A DNA stretch of 64,000 nt, taken from positions 310,001 to 374,000 of the forward strand of contig NZ_CALIMF010000002.1 in NCBI RefSeq assembly GCF_938028735.1. The letters are read 5' to 3'. Source of the stretch: an uncultured Thermanaerothrix sp. (GTDB taxonomy: Bacteria > Chloroflexota > Anaerolineae > Anaerolineales > Anaerolineaceae). A model generated the notes under the pieces. That model was given only the letters and a program-made list of their open reading frames with translations, ran no database searches and was not told the DNA's origin. Below, in pieces: positions 50,293-60,300 of the stretch (position 1 is its first letter; each line of letters opens with the position of its first letter). Made by a program: the position numbers and the translations under genes.

Positions 50293-51959
50293 GCCTTTGG
50301 CAGCATGTGTTACCTCGAAACATTCCCCCTGAAGTACTGGAACAGGGCGAACTTCCCACGCTTCGCGAGTACCTGCTCCAACAATCCCTCCTGACCCAAA
50401 TCCCCGTAGCAGGGTGGTTTGCTTTGCCTCATCTCGTTCGAGCCCTTCAGGGGGCAAATGAGCCCGGGGTGGGGATCTGGGCAACTTGGTTTGCGCTAAG
50501 TCTCCTTCTGCCGTTCCTACGCCGTTGGCCTTTTGGGCTACGAGCGGCTTTCCTTGGGGCCTTCCCTTACCTCCTGGGAACACAGACAACCCTGACCTAT
50601 GGCCCTCAATCGGTAGCCGTGCTTGCTTTTGCCATTGTTATCATGATCGGAGTGCTTCTATTTGACCCGCCTACAATGCTTCCCTGGGTCGGGGTAACTC
50701 TACTAACCCCCTCGGCCATCGTTGTGGCCATGCGCCTCGGCATCCTATCCACTCCACCCCCTGAAACCATTCTCGCCCTCAACACCCCCGCTAACGGGTT
50801 CAACGCTCTGATTCTACTGGCTTACCTCGCAATTCTGGGGGGACTTGCTTTGCCTTTTCTCGGAGAGCGCCTTAATCAGCTATCTATTGACAAGACCACA
50901 TTAGAGCGCCAACTGCGTTCTACTCGAACCGAGTTTGAACGCGAACTTGCAGAACGCACCAGTGCCTTACAACGGCGTATCCGCGAGCTCTATACGGCTT
51001 CAACCATTGCACGTACGATCCATACCGCCGCCGATCAATCCACATTACTACAACAAATGGCTGAACTTATTCAGCAGGAATTTAATCTTTATTACGTAGG
51101 TATCTTTCTAATTGACGAAAGTGGCAAATTTGCTGTGCTACGTGCTGGAACAGGCGAAGCCGGGCGGCGCATGCTTGCAGAGGGCCACCGACTGGCCGTG
51201 GGCGGGAATTCGATGATCGGTTGGGCTACAGCGCATAAAGAACCGCGCATTTCTCAAGACGTTAGCAGCGAATTGGTACGTTTCAGCAACCCGCATCTTC
51301 CGTTAACTCGCTCCGAACTAGCCCTCCCCATTCTGCGCCGGGGTCAGTGCTTGGGAGCCATAAGCATCCAGTCCACCCAGGTGCGTGCCTTTGAAGAAGA
51401 TGACATCCTAGTTCTACAAGGCATTGCCGACAGCCTGGGCTTGGCCTTGGAAAACCTTGAGTTCTACCAACGCATCCAGCAGTTACGCGAAGAAGTACGG
51501 GTTTTGGCGAGAAAACATGTTGCCGAAGAATGGGGCGATTTTCTTAAGGAATACGGCACCCTCGAAGCAACCTACCAAAACCCATCTGCGCTTCACGAGG
51601 ACCATCCACCGGCCCACGTGGCGCACTTCCCATTGATACTACGTGACCAGGTGATTGGAACGATCACATTGGAAATGGAACAGCCCAACCTTACCAACGA
51701 AGACATCGCCTGGCTGGATACCGTGGCGATGCAAACGGCCACCGCTCTTGAGAATGCCCGCCTCTTCCAGGAAACCCAGCGCCAGGCTTTTATGGAACAG
51801 CGCTTGAATGAAATCAGCACTACCCTCTCGCGTGTGGAAAGCGTGGATGAAGTTCTAAGAACAGCTGTGCAGGCGCTGGCCCAACTTCCTAACATCACCG
51901 AAACTAGCATCCACCTCATACCCCCCGACACCCCTGGCACAAAGGATAACGGGCGATGA
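50289..51959 (+). CDS. Membrane-bound GAF sensor without transmitter (sensor 2)
   Basis: A 556-residue protein: five or six N-terminal transmembrane helices (about 40-200), a coiled coil (about 200-240), a GAF domain (about 250-395: LYYVGIFLIDESGKFAVLR, LPLTRSELALPILRRG, CLGAISIQS), then a divergent second GAF-like half (FPLILRDQVIGTITL, ALENARLFQ) and a tail EISTTLSRVESVDEVLRTAV. It is a paralogue of sensors 3 and 4. No transmitter domain. It starts at the ATGA overlap with sensor 1. Confidence 0.85.
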   Translation: MSLWQHVLPRNIPPEVLEQGELPTLREYLLQQSLLTQIPVAGWFALPHLVRALQGANEPGVGIWATWFALSLLLPFLRRWPFGLRAAFLGAFPYLLGTQTTLTYGPQSVAVLAFAIVIMIGVLLFDPPTMLPWVGVTLLTPSAIVVAMRLGILSTPPPETILALNTPANGFNALILLAYLAILGGLALPFLGERLNQLSIDKTTLERQLRSTRTEFERELAERTSALQRRIRELYTASTIARTIHTAADQSTLLQQMAELIQQEFNLYYVGIFLIDESGKFAVLRAGTGEAGRRMLAEGHRLAVGGNSMIGWATAHKEPRISQDVSSELVRFSNPHLPLTRSELALPILRRGQCLGAISIQSTQVRAFEEDDILVLQGIADSLGLALENLEFYQRIQQLREEVRVLARKHVAEEWGDFLKEYGTLEATYQNPSALHEDHPPAHVAHFPLILRDQVIGTITLEMEQPNLTNEDIAWLDTVAMQTATALENARLFQETQRQAFMEQRLNEISTTLSRVESVDEVLRTAVQALAQLPNITETSIHLIPPDTPGTKDNGR

Positions 51960-53689
51960 GTCACCTCCCCCCCTCACCCTCCACTCCACACACAGCGCCC
52001 GGCGGAATTACCTTCCTGCGCGAAACCATTCTGCAACGCGCGCTCTACATCGTATGGATTAGCGCAGCATTGGGTTACCTATGGGTGGCTTGGACCCTCT
52101 TTCAGGCTCGCCAGTATTGGCCCATCCTTGGCCTGACTCTGATATTGCTGTGGCTTAGTGCCAGCGTCCTGATTCGGCGCCAGCCCCAAGGGTTACGCAT
52201 CATGGCTCTGCTCATGACACTGGGAGTGCTTGGCAGCCTTGAACTTCTCTACCGAGGGCCATTGAGCACCACCTGGATTTGGCTGCTGGCGCTCATCCTG
52301 ATGGCATATGCTTTCTTAGGGCAACGCGGCGCTTACATCCTTTTCAGCCTCGTTCTGCTGGGGATCGGTGGCATGGCTGCCCTCCATCTTAGCGGATGGG
52401 TCGCACAACTAGGAATTGCGGTAGGTGAGACATCCCCGCTCCCTTGGGTCGTCGCCACAGTGTCCTGGCTCCTGGTCGTTGGGTTACTTATGGCTTCATA
52501 TGCCATTGCCCAACAGGAACTCTACCGCGCCCTCCAGGAAGAAAAAGCCCTAACATACGCCCTCGAAGCCGAGCGGGCTGCCTTGGAGTTGCGCATCGAA
52601 CAACGTACTCGCGATTTACGCCGGCACCGCACTTACCTTGAAGTCGCCAGTTTGATTGCCCGCGAAATTTCACTTGAAGCAGATGAAGAGACCCTCTTCC
52701 GCGCTGCATTGGCACTGATTCAGCGTTATCTGGGCTTTTATCATGCTGGCATTTTCACTTTGGATGCGTCAAAAGAATACGCGGTTTTGCGAGCAGCGAG
52801 CAGCGAAGCCGGCCAGCGCATGATTGCGGCTGGTCATCGCCTCAGGAAGGGGGTCGAGGGCATTGTGGGATACGTGGTGGAAACAGGTGAGGCCCGCATT
52901 GCCCTGGATGTAGGTAAAGACGCTGTACATTTCAAAAACCCCTACCTCCCCGAAACGCGCTCTGAGATCGCCTTGCCGATTCGGGTAGGCCAAGAGATCA
53001 TTGGCGCTCTGGATATTCAGAGTACAGAAGTAAGCGCATTTAGTGAAGGAGATATCCAGGTGCTCCAGGCCATTGCTGACCAGCTAGGCGTGGCCCTGGA
53101 ACGACGCCAATTAGTCAACCGGTTGCAAGAATATGCTACAGAATTAGAAACTCGCTACCGCCAAGTCGTCCGTCAGCAGTGGCGGGACTATCTGCGCGCT
53201 TCTCACAAGCCCCGCGGCTACCGCTGGCACACCAACCGGTTAGAGCCGGTTACTGTGCCTCCGCCGGAAATAGGGCAGATCATCCGCCAAGCACAGCCCC
53301 TTCTGAAAGCCTCCGATGGTGAGCAGGGCTCGCAGTCTGTGCTTTATCTTCCTATTCGGGCACGCGGCGAAGCGGTGGGGATTATCTCGGTTAAGTTCAA
53401 AGGGGAAGGTGTGTCTGAAGACACGCTACGCCTGCTTAACAACACCGCCGAACGCATCGGCCTTGCACTTGAAAACGCACGCCTGCTGGAGATGATGCGC
53501 GTGCGCGCTGAACGGGAGCACCTGGTCAGTGAACTGGGGAGCCGCGTGCAGGCTGCAACTGATGTGGAGGGCATTCTGCGCGCCGCCGCCCTCGAAATTG
53601 GGCGCACCTTGGGTGTGTCTGAAGTATTGGTACAACTACGTGACGAAGATCAGGAACACAATGAGGGCCAGCCGGGAGGTGAAGCATGA
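51956..53689 (+). CDS. Membrane-bound GAF sensor without transmitter (sensor 3)
   Basis: A 577-residue protein: about six N-terminal transmembrane helices (about 25-190), a coiled coil, a GAF domain (about 225-390: LGFYHAGIFTLD, DAVHFKNPYLPETRSE, IIGALDIQS), a shortened second GAF-like unit with a W-R-D-Y-L lead and SVLYLPIRARGEAVGII, then the tail ELGSRVQAATDVEGILRAAA with EVLVQL. The arrangement parallels sensors 2 and 4. Translation is coupled on both sides by ATGA overlaps. The membrane part has no recognisable ligand-binding loop. Confidence 0.85.
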   Translation: MSHLPPSPSTPHTAPGGITFLRETILQRALYIVWISAALGYLWVAWTLFQARQYWPILGLTLILLWLSASVLIRRQPQGLRIMALLMTLGVLGSLELLYRGPLSTTWIWLLALILMAYAFLGQRGAYILFSLVLLGIGGMAALHLSGWVAQLGIAVGETSPLPWVVATVSWLLVVGLLMASYAIAQQELYRALQEEKALTYALEAERAALELRIEQRTRDLRRHRTYLEVASLIAREISLEADEETLFRAALALIQRYLGFYHAGIFTLDASKEYAVLRAASSEAGQRMIAAGHRLRKGVEGIVGYVVETGEARIALDVGKDAVHFKNPYLPETRSEIALPIRVGQEIIGALDIQSTEVSAFSEGDIQVLQAIADQLGVALERRQLVNRLQEYATELETRYRQVVRQQWRDYLRASHKPRGYRWHTNRLEPVTVPPPEIGQIIRQAQPLLKASDGEQGSQSVLYLPIRARGEAVGIISVKFKGEGVSEDTLRLLNNTAERIGLALENARLLEMMRVRAEREHLVSELGSRVQAATDVEGILRAAALEIGRTLGVSEVLVQLRDEDQEHNEGQPGGEA

Positions 53690-56574
53690 TTTCATCCACG
53701 GCATTACCAGCTTTTGATCCCACGCAGATTCCGATTGAGACCAAACAACGCCAATTGGCAACCGCCATAACTTTCAGCACGGCTCTGATCCTAGGTCTCC
53801 TGGCTGCCTTGTTCCTGATAGGAATGTTTTACCAGCCTCAGTTCTGGCAACTCTATGTCCTGGCACTTGCATTTGGGCTGGCCTCCCTGATCGTCCTTTC
53901 TACCATTGCCAACGCGCCTGGGCAAACTGATTATCGCCAGGCAATGCCTCGGCTTGCCCCCACTTTTCAAATCTCCCTTCTGATCCTAGCAATATTAAGT
54001 CAGTCCACCGCTGTCTACCTTGCAATCCTGTCCTTTTTGTATGGAATCATGGTTGCCACGGGGGTCTTGGAAGAAGAAGCCCGTGAATCAGCCATTAGCC
54101 GCGCCTTCTTCGTGGCTGTTGCTACCGCCTTGGTAGGTTCGCTATTCCCTCAGTTCCAGCTCTCAATTCCCCTCATTTCCGACTCGCTACCTATCCTTTT
54201 GGGCGCGCTGGTGATGATTTACCTGGTGTTGCTCAGCCTAGATTACGTAACTGTTAGTCTACGCGTCCGGCTGGTCACCAGTGCACTGGGAATGGCCATC
54301 GTACCTTTGATCCTGCTCTCCCTAGTGGATACACGCTTTATTTTCACCAGCCTGCAAAATCAGAGCAACCAAGCCTTACGCTTAGCTGCTCAACAGGTGG
54401 CTCAGGAAATTGACGCCTTCCTGACTTCCAACCGTGATTCGCTCATCACTGAGGCCAATTTAAGTGTTTTCTACGATTACTTGATCATGGACCCCGCCAA
54501 ACGCCAAGGTAGCCCACAAGAAGAGCAATTGCGAGTGACTGTCAACTCTCTGTTGTTAAAGCACGAAACCCATCTGGTTTCTTACGGGCTGCTCAACCTT
54601 CGTGGACAGAACATCTACGACAGCAACCCCGCCGCCATTGGTCAGGATGAGAGCAAACGCGATTATTTCATGCAAGTGATACGCACTGGGCGGGTCTATA
54701 TCTCCCCAATTGAATTCAACCCGGATAACAAAGTTGCCTACATTTACTTTGCTGTGCCCATTCGTAACGAGCGTCAGCAGATCATTGGGGTGCTGCGCCT
54801 CGAATATGATGCTCAGATATTCCAGCGTCTGCTGGAGCGCAAACTTAACCTTTTAGGATTACACTCCTACCCCATTTTGCTTGATGAAAACTTGATGCGC
54901 ATTGCAGACGCAATGACACCAACGCACATATACAAATTCCTCACTCCCCCTACTTACACACAAACTCTCGAATTGGCAAAACTCAACCGACTGCCCTACC
55001 ACCCTTATGTAAATTACACCAACCAAACCGATCTAGCCCGTGTTCTAAGACACGGATCGAACGTGACATACTTTACCTTGGAGGTACATCCTGACCGAGC
55101 CGGTCACCTAGAAAGTGGCGTGGCCGTGCGTTTGCAAACTCGACCATGGTATGTGCTCTTTGTGCGCGAACAGAGCACCCTCCTGGCCCTATTGCAGGCG
55201 CAGGGCCGCTTGGCGGTCATTATCGCTGCGCTCTTCGCGGCGGTTGTGGGTCTGGTGGCCTCCTGGGTATCTGGAGCTTTGAGTGCGCCAGTTGTCCAGT
55301 TAAAGCAAACTGCTGAGCAAATTACGGCCGGCGATTTGGAAGCTGAGGCCAGCGTAGAGAGCCGGGACGAGATTGGAGCATTGGGACGGGCTTTCAACAC
55401 CATGACGGCACAACTGCGTAGCCTCATTAACGAATTGGAAGACCGCGTTCGCGAGCGCACCCGCGAACTGGCCCAGCAAAACGAAGCCCTGCGCTATCGC
55501 ACGCGTCAACTCCAAACGGTAGCCGATGTCGCGCGAAGCATCGTTTCTGCCCAGGCGCTTGAAAGCCTGCTCAATCAGGTAACCATCCTGATTAGCGAGC
55601 GCTTTGGTTTCTACCACGTCGGCGTTTTCCTGCTCGACGAGAAAGGTGAATATGCCGTATTACGCGCTGCCAACAGCGAAGGGGGCAAGCGTATGCTGGC
55701 GCGTCAGCACAAACTGCCGGTTGGTAAAGTGGGTATTGTGGGTTATGTGACAGCAACCGGACAGCCTCGCATTGCCACAGATGTAGGTGAAGATGCCGTC
55801 CATTTCAAGAACCCCGACCTACCCGAAACGCGTTCCGAGATGGCGCTTCCGCTTATCGCCAATAATCGTATCATCGGGGCTTTGGACGTTCAGAGTACCC
55901 AACCTAATGCTTTCACACCAGAGGATATTGAACTTTTCAGTACACTGGCCGATCAAATTGCTATTGCTATCGTCAATAACCAGTTGCTTGAAGAAACCAT
56001 GCACGCCCTGGATGAGGCACGCCGTGTGAACCGGCGCTATCTCCAGCAGGAATGGGAGAAAGAAGTGCGATCTCGCCGCCATCGCGCCTACATTTACACC
56101 TCCCAGGGAGTGTTTGCCCAGCCCCCGCTTTCGCGTCCTGACATTGAAGCCGCCATCCGCCGTGGTGCAGTGACAGCCACCCCCGCTGAGGGCGAGCAGG
56201 CAGCTGTCCTGACGGTACCCATCCAATTGCGTGATGAAATTCTGGGTGTTATCCGTGTCCAAGACCTGGGATCCCCAGAACGGGCCTGGACGGATGAAGA
56301 AATTGAAGCCCTTAAGGCGGTGGCAGCCCAAGTGGCCCTCGCCCTGGAAAACGCCCGCTTGCTCGAAACCACCTTGCGCCGCGCTGAACGCGAACGTAAG
56401 GCCTTGGAAATCACCGGCCGAATCCGCGCCGCCACGGATCCGCAGACCATGCTGGATATCGCCATGGAAGAACTCAAACGCGCACTGAACGCCTCGCACG
56501 TTCAAATTGTCTTCAGGCAACCAACCACCTCCCCATCCACCAATGGGGTGCCCGGCAATGGAAAGGATCAATGA
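53686..56574 (+). CDS. Cache-HAMP-GAF sensor without transmitter (sensor 4)
   Basis: A 962-residue protein: a first membrane region of about six helices (about 25-205), then an extracytoplasmic double-Cache-like domain (about 225-495: YDYLIMDPAKRQ, SPIEFNPDNKVAYIYFAVPI), a last transmembrane helix (about 505-525), HAMP (about 527-580), a coiled coil, a GAF (about 615-775) very like that of sensor 3, and a second, shortened GAF unit (about 830-905). It ends with the tail EITGRIRAATDPQTMLDIAM and VQIVF. Cache domains bind amino acids, organic acids and similar small molecules outside the cell. Again there is no output domain. Confidence 0.87.
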   Translation: MISSTALPAFDPTQIPIETKQRQLATAITFSTALILGLLAALFLIGMFYQPQFWQLYVLALAFGLASLIVLSTIANAPGQTDYRQAMPRLAPTFQISLLILAILSQSTAVYLAILSFLYGIMVATGVLEEEARESAISRAFFVAVATALVGSLFPQFQLSIPLISDSLPILLGALVMIYLVLLSLDYVTVSLRVRLVTSALGMAIVPLILLSLVDTRFIFTSLQNQSNQALRLAAQQVAQEIDAFLTSNRDSLITEANLSVFYDYLIMDPAKRQGSPQEEQLRVTVNSLLLKHETHLVSYGLLNLRGQNIYDSNPAAIGQDESKRDYFMQVIRTGRVYISPIEFNPDNKVAYIYFAVPIRNERQQIIGVLRLEYDAQIFQRLLERKLNLLGLHSYPILLDENLMRIADAMTPTHIYKFLTPPTYTQTLELAKLNRLPYHPYVNYTNQTDLARVLRHGSNVTYFTLEVHPDRAGHLESGVAVRLQTRPWYVLFVREQSTLLALLQAQGRLAVIIAALFAAVVGLVASWVSGALSAPVVQLKQTAEQITAGDLEAEASVESRDEIGALGRAFNTMTAQLRSLINELEDRVRERTRELAQQNEALRYRTRQLQTVADVARSIVSAQALESLLNQVTILISERFGFYHVGVFLLDEKGEYAVLRAANSEGGKRMLARQHKLPVGKVGIVGYVTATGQPRIATDVGEDAVHFKNPDLPETRSEMALPLIANNRIIGALDVQSTQPNAFTPEDIELFSTLADQIAIAIVNNQLLEETMHALDEARRVNRRYLQQEWEKEVRSRRHRAYIYTSQGVFAQPPLSRPDIEAAIRRGAVTATPAEGEQAAVLTVPIQLRDEILGVIRVQDLGSPERAWTDEEIEALKAVAAQVALALENARLLETTLRRAERERKALEITGRIRAATDPQTMLDIAMEELKRALNASHVQIVFRQPTTSPSTNGVPGNGKDQ

Positions 56575-56608
56575 TCCACAGCAACTATCAGTCGTGTGGG
56601 AGGGTTCT

Positions 56609-57391
56609 ATGAGGTGTATAGCGGTAGCGAATGAAAAAGGCGGTGTGGCTAAGACAACAACCTCCGTCAACCTTGGAGCCGCCCTGGCCGAGATGGGCTA
56701 CTCAGTCCTGCTAGTGGATATGGACGCCCAGGCCAACCTCACTCTGGCCGTTGGCGCTGACCCCCAGCAAACCAGAACCACCATCCTGGATGTCATTTTG
56801 GAGAATTATCCCCCTGCAGAGGAGCTCTGGAAGCCCACCAAGATGGAACGTCTCCACATTCTGGGGGGTAATCCCTCGCTAAGTTTAGCCGAACGTCTAC
56901 TCCCTCACCAACCGGGGTACGAAACTTTGTTGCAGAAGAAATTGCCCTTCATTGGTGCTACATTCGACTATGTGATCCTCGATTGTCCTCCTTTTTTAGG
57001 GGCCTTAATGGGCAATGCCCTGGCTGCCGCTGACACAACACTTATTCCCACCCAGGCCGAGTTTTTCTCAATTTACGCCCTGAGAAACATGCTAACATTG
57101 ATCCGCCGTATTCGTGAGCAGTACAATCCTGCTTTGTCCTATCGTCTGCTCCTTACCTTGTTCGACCAGCGCAATCGAATTCACCGCACGCTCTATCAGT
57201 ACTTACACGAGCATTTTGCTGACGGTCTCATGGAAACAGTGATTCCCGTTGATACACGCCTACGCGAAAGTGCTATAGCAGGTATCCCGATCATCCAACA
57301 TGCCCCCAAAAGTCGGGCGGCACTGCAATATCGCGTGTTGGCCAAGGAGATGACCCACTATGTCGAAGAAACCCTTGCACAGCCGGCTTGA
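56609..57391 (+). CDS. ParA/Soj-type ATPase without ParB partner
   Basis: A 260-residue deviant Walker ATPase (NEKGGVAKTTTSVNLG, LLVDMDAQANLT, LDCPPFLGALMGNAL, PTQAEFFSI). The start at 56609 is set by GGAGG five bases upstream. ParA proteins segregate DNA with ParB, but members of this group that lie in sensory or other operons (ParC, PpfA, McdA) place protein clusters over the nucleoid. No parB or parS motif is seen here, and the gene lies between sensor and kinase genes, overlapping the kinase start by 32 bases. A role in placing the sensor array is inference. Confidence 0.9.
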   Translation: MRCIAVANEKGGVAKTTTSVNLGAALAEMGYSVLLVDMDAQANLTLAVGADPQQTRTTILDVILENYPPAEELWKPTKMERLHILGGNPSLSLAERLLPHQPGYETLLQKKLPFIGATFDYVILDCPPFLGALMGNALAAADTTLIPTQAEFFSIYALRNMLTLIRRIREQYNPALSYRLLLTLFDQRNRIHRTLYQYLHEHFADGLMETVIPVDTRLRESAIAGIPIIQHAPKSRAALQYRVLAKEMTHYVEETLAQPA

Positions 57392-60300
57392 TGCTCTTTT
57401 TGAACAACTTAGCCCTTTGCGGGGGGAGGAAATAACTGCGCGTCGCCCGGCTTCAGCAGAACCTGCCCCACGGGGATGGGGATTTACTTGCCAGGCCAAT
57501 GGGATTTGTGTCGCCTGTAGTCCGGAAGTTTCCCACTGGTTGGGCCTTTCGCCTGAGCAATGGATTGGAAACAATCTTTTTGAGATCTTTCTGCCGGCTA
57601 GCACGGTTTCGCGTCTCCAGGCTTGGCTGAAGGCTCCCGAAGCGCCATTTGAGGAAGAATTCACCTGGCATAATCAACACGGTCTACCGCTGGTCTTGCG
57701 AATAACAGCGTACCCGCTTGGGGATGCTTCTCAACCCAATCGCCACTGGCGCGGCTATATCCAGGTTTTGGATACCTCTGCAACTCAATCTTCCCTCACA
57801 CCAGCATCAGATACACCGCTTGAGTCACCATCCGCTCCGCCTTTGCGCCAACCTGCCAGCGCGGATATCAAGACCCACCCGGTTCCACCCACGGTCAAGA
57901 CCATTCCACGTCACGCCCATCCCGCCACCATGAATGACCGAGGGGACTCCGGATCAAAAACCCCCTTGCATCAGCGTTCCTTAGCCCAACCGGCTCGTCT
58001 GACCGCCTCCCTCGCTTTACCAGGTTTCGGTGAGGGTCTACTAGAAGTGCTGGATGAAACCCCAGATCGTATCTGGACGGAAGACGAAATTCTGCTCGTG
58101 GAGGAAGTGCTGCGACAACTCAGTCTGGCAATTGAAAACGCCCAACTTTATGCCGCCGTACAGCAAGAACTGGCCGAGCGCACACGCGCTGAACAAGAAC
58201 TGCTCCGCCGCAACCAACAACTGGCGCTCCTCAACGAGATTGGACAACAAATCTCACGGCTAACGGAAGCCGATGAGATTCTGGATTTGGTGCCTCAGGC
58301 TGTGGGGCAGATTGCTGATAATACTAATCTGATACTGGCGCTTTATGATGAACAGAGCCGCTTGCTCCGCTTTCCGTTGGTCATTCAGAACGGCGAATCA
58401 CAGGATTGGCCGTCCCGCCCGCTCTCTAAAGAGGACCTCCTGGGTTATGTGATTCAGGAACGCAAACCCCTTTGGTTGGGCGAAAACCTGGCAGAGGAAC
58501 TTCAGCGCTTGGGTGTGTGCCCTCCCAAACCTGCTCCTAAAGCCTTGATAGCACTCCCAATGAGTACCGGTGAGCGCATCATTGGAGCTTTGTTGGTGCA
58601 GTCCTTCACCTCACCTAATGCCTACTCACGGGTTCAGTATGAGTTGCTCTCCACCCTAGTCACCCAGTTGAGCATCTCACTCCAGAACGCGAACCTGTTC
58701 CAGGAGGTAGTAGCGGGGTTACGTGCCATTGAAACCCGCGAACGGTATCAGGCGGGCGTTGCCCGCGCAGTAACCTTATTGAGCGAATCGGGGTTCAAGG
58801 CATTGCGTGAGGTGTTGAGTCTTCTAGGCGAAGCCGCTCAATGTGATCATGTCTTCTACGCAACCGTCAAAGAGGATGAACAGGGGCTTTACTGGTCAGC
58901 CGTTGCAGACTGGTCAAAACAGGAAACCGAATTTCAACTTGAACGGAATAAGCTCCAGCACATGCCAGTAGCCCTCTTCCCTTCATGGAGCCGGCCTCTG
59001 CGCGATCAGGGCTGGGTGGCTGCCACCCTGGATGACTTAGAGGCTTTTGAACAAAACTTCTTGCGCAATCTAAATACTGCTTCAATCTTACTCCTGGCCG
59101 TTCCCGGTAAGGCCTCAGTGCCTGGTTTTTTAGCCTTTGAACAAGCCACTCTCCGCCTCTGGCAAAGCGATGAAATCAACATCTTGCGCCTAGCCGCGGA
59201 TGCTGTCGCCAACACCCTGGTACGCCAAGACCTCCTGGAACAACTCCAAGCCTCGCTGGATGAAACCGAAAACCTGTATCACCTCAGCACGCGCATGTCT
59301 ACCGCTGCCACCCTCCAGGAAATGGTGGCCGTCATTCCTCAGGGCATGCGCATTCCAGCCATCAATCGAGCCGTCCTGCTTCTGAACGAGAGCGACGCCG
59401 CACTGGGAAAGGATTACCTGCGTGTGGTAGCTAACTGGCACAGTGGTCGTGGAACACCGCCGCCTCCTGTGGACACCCTCTATGGCCCCGATCACCCTTA
59501 TTACCGTCTAACTCGCACCCGTAGCCCACAGTTTTACGAGGATGTTTTAGAACAGATCACCGATCCAGATATGCGCCAACGCTTATTGGATCTCTCTGTG
59601 CGGGCCTTGGCGGCACTGCCTTTATGGGCGTCGCGTGAACAGTTGGGCGCTCTTCTGTTACTCTGCGATGAGCCGCACCACTTTAGTGGACGGGAGTTAC
59701 GTACTTACCCTCCGCTGGCTGGTCAGATGGCCACCGAGGTCGAAAATCTGCGCCTTTTCGAGCAAACCCAAAAAGCCCTGGCTCGTACCGAGTTGCTATA
59801 CACCATCAGCAACGGTATTGCCCAGGCTCGTGAAGTGCAAGAACTGGCCGATTTGCTCTTCCAGCATGCGCTACCTGCGAGCGCTGAGAATCTGGCCATT
59901 ATCTTGGTCAACCGCACCCCCGAAGGTGAGGTTACCTCGCTTGAAGTTGCCGGCTTCAGCTCCAAGAATGCCTCCCTGCAACGCCAGGGAATGGTACTTC
60001 CGGCCCAGGCTTTCCCAGTGCTCAGCCATCTGAGCCAGGACATCTTGGTACTTACCAACCTCGAGCAAAGCACTTTGGATCCGATCTCGCGTAATACCCT
60101 GCAAACGCTAGGGGTTTATTCCGGCTGTTTCATTCCCCTGCGCAGCGGCGGACGTCTCCTTGGTCTGTTGACCGTCTCCGCCTCTCACCCGATGGTGCTT
60201 TCTGCGGAAGACCTTCAGATTTTGCAAGCCGCCGCCAACGGAGTCACCGTTGCTGTGGAGCGCTTCAGCCTTTTGCGCGAGGCGCAGCGCCGCGCCCTGC

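Noticed and set aside
55819..56670. 283-codon minus-strand frame opposite sensor 4
   Set aside because: Antisense shadow of conserved GAF sequence.
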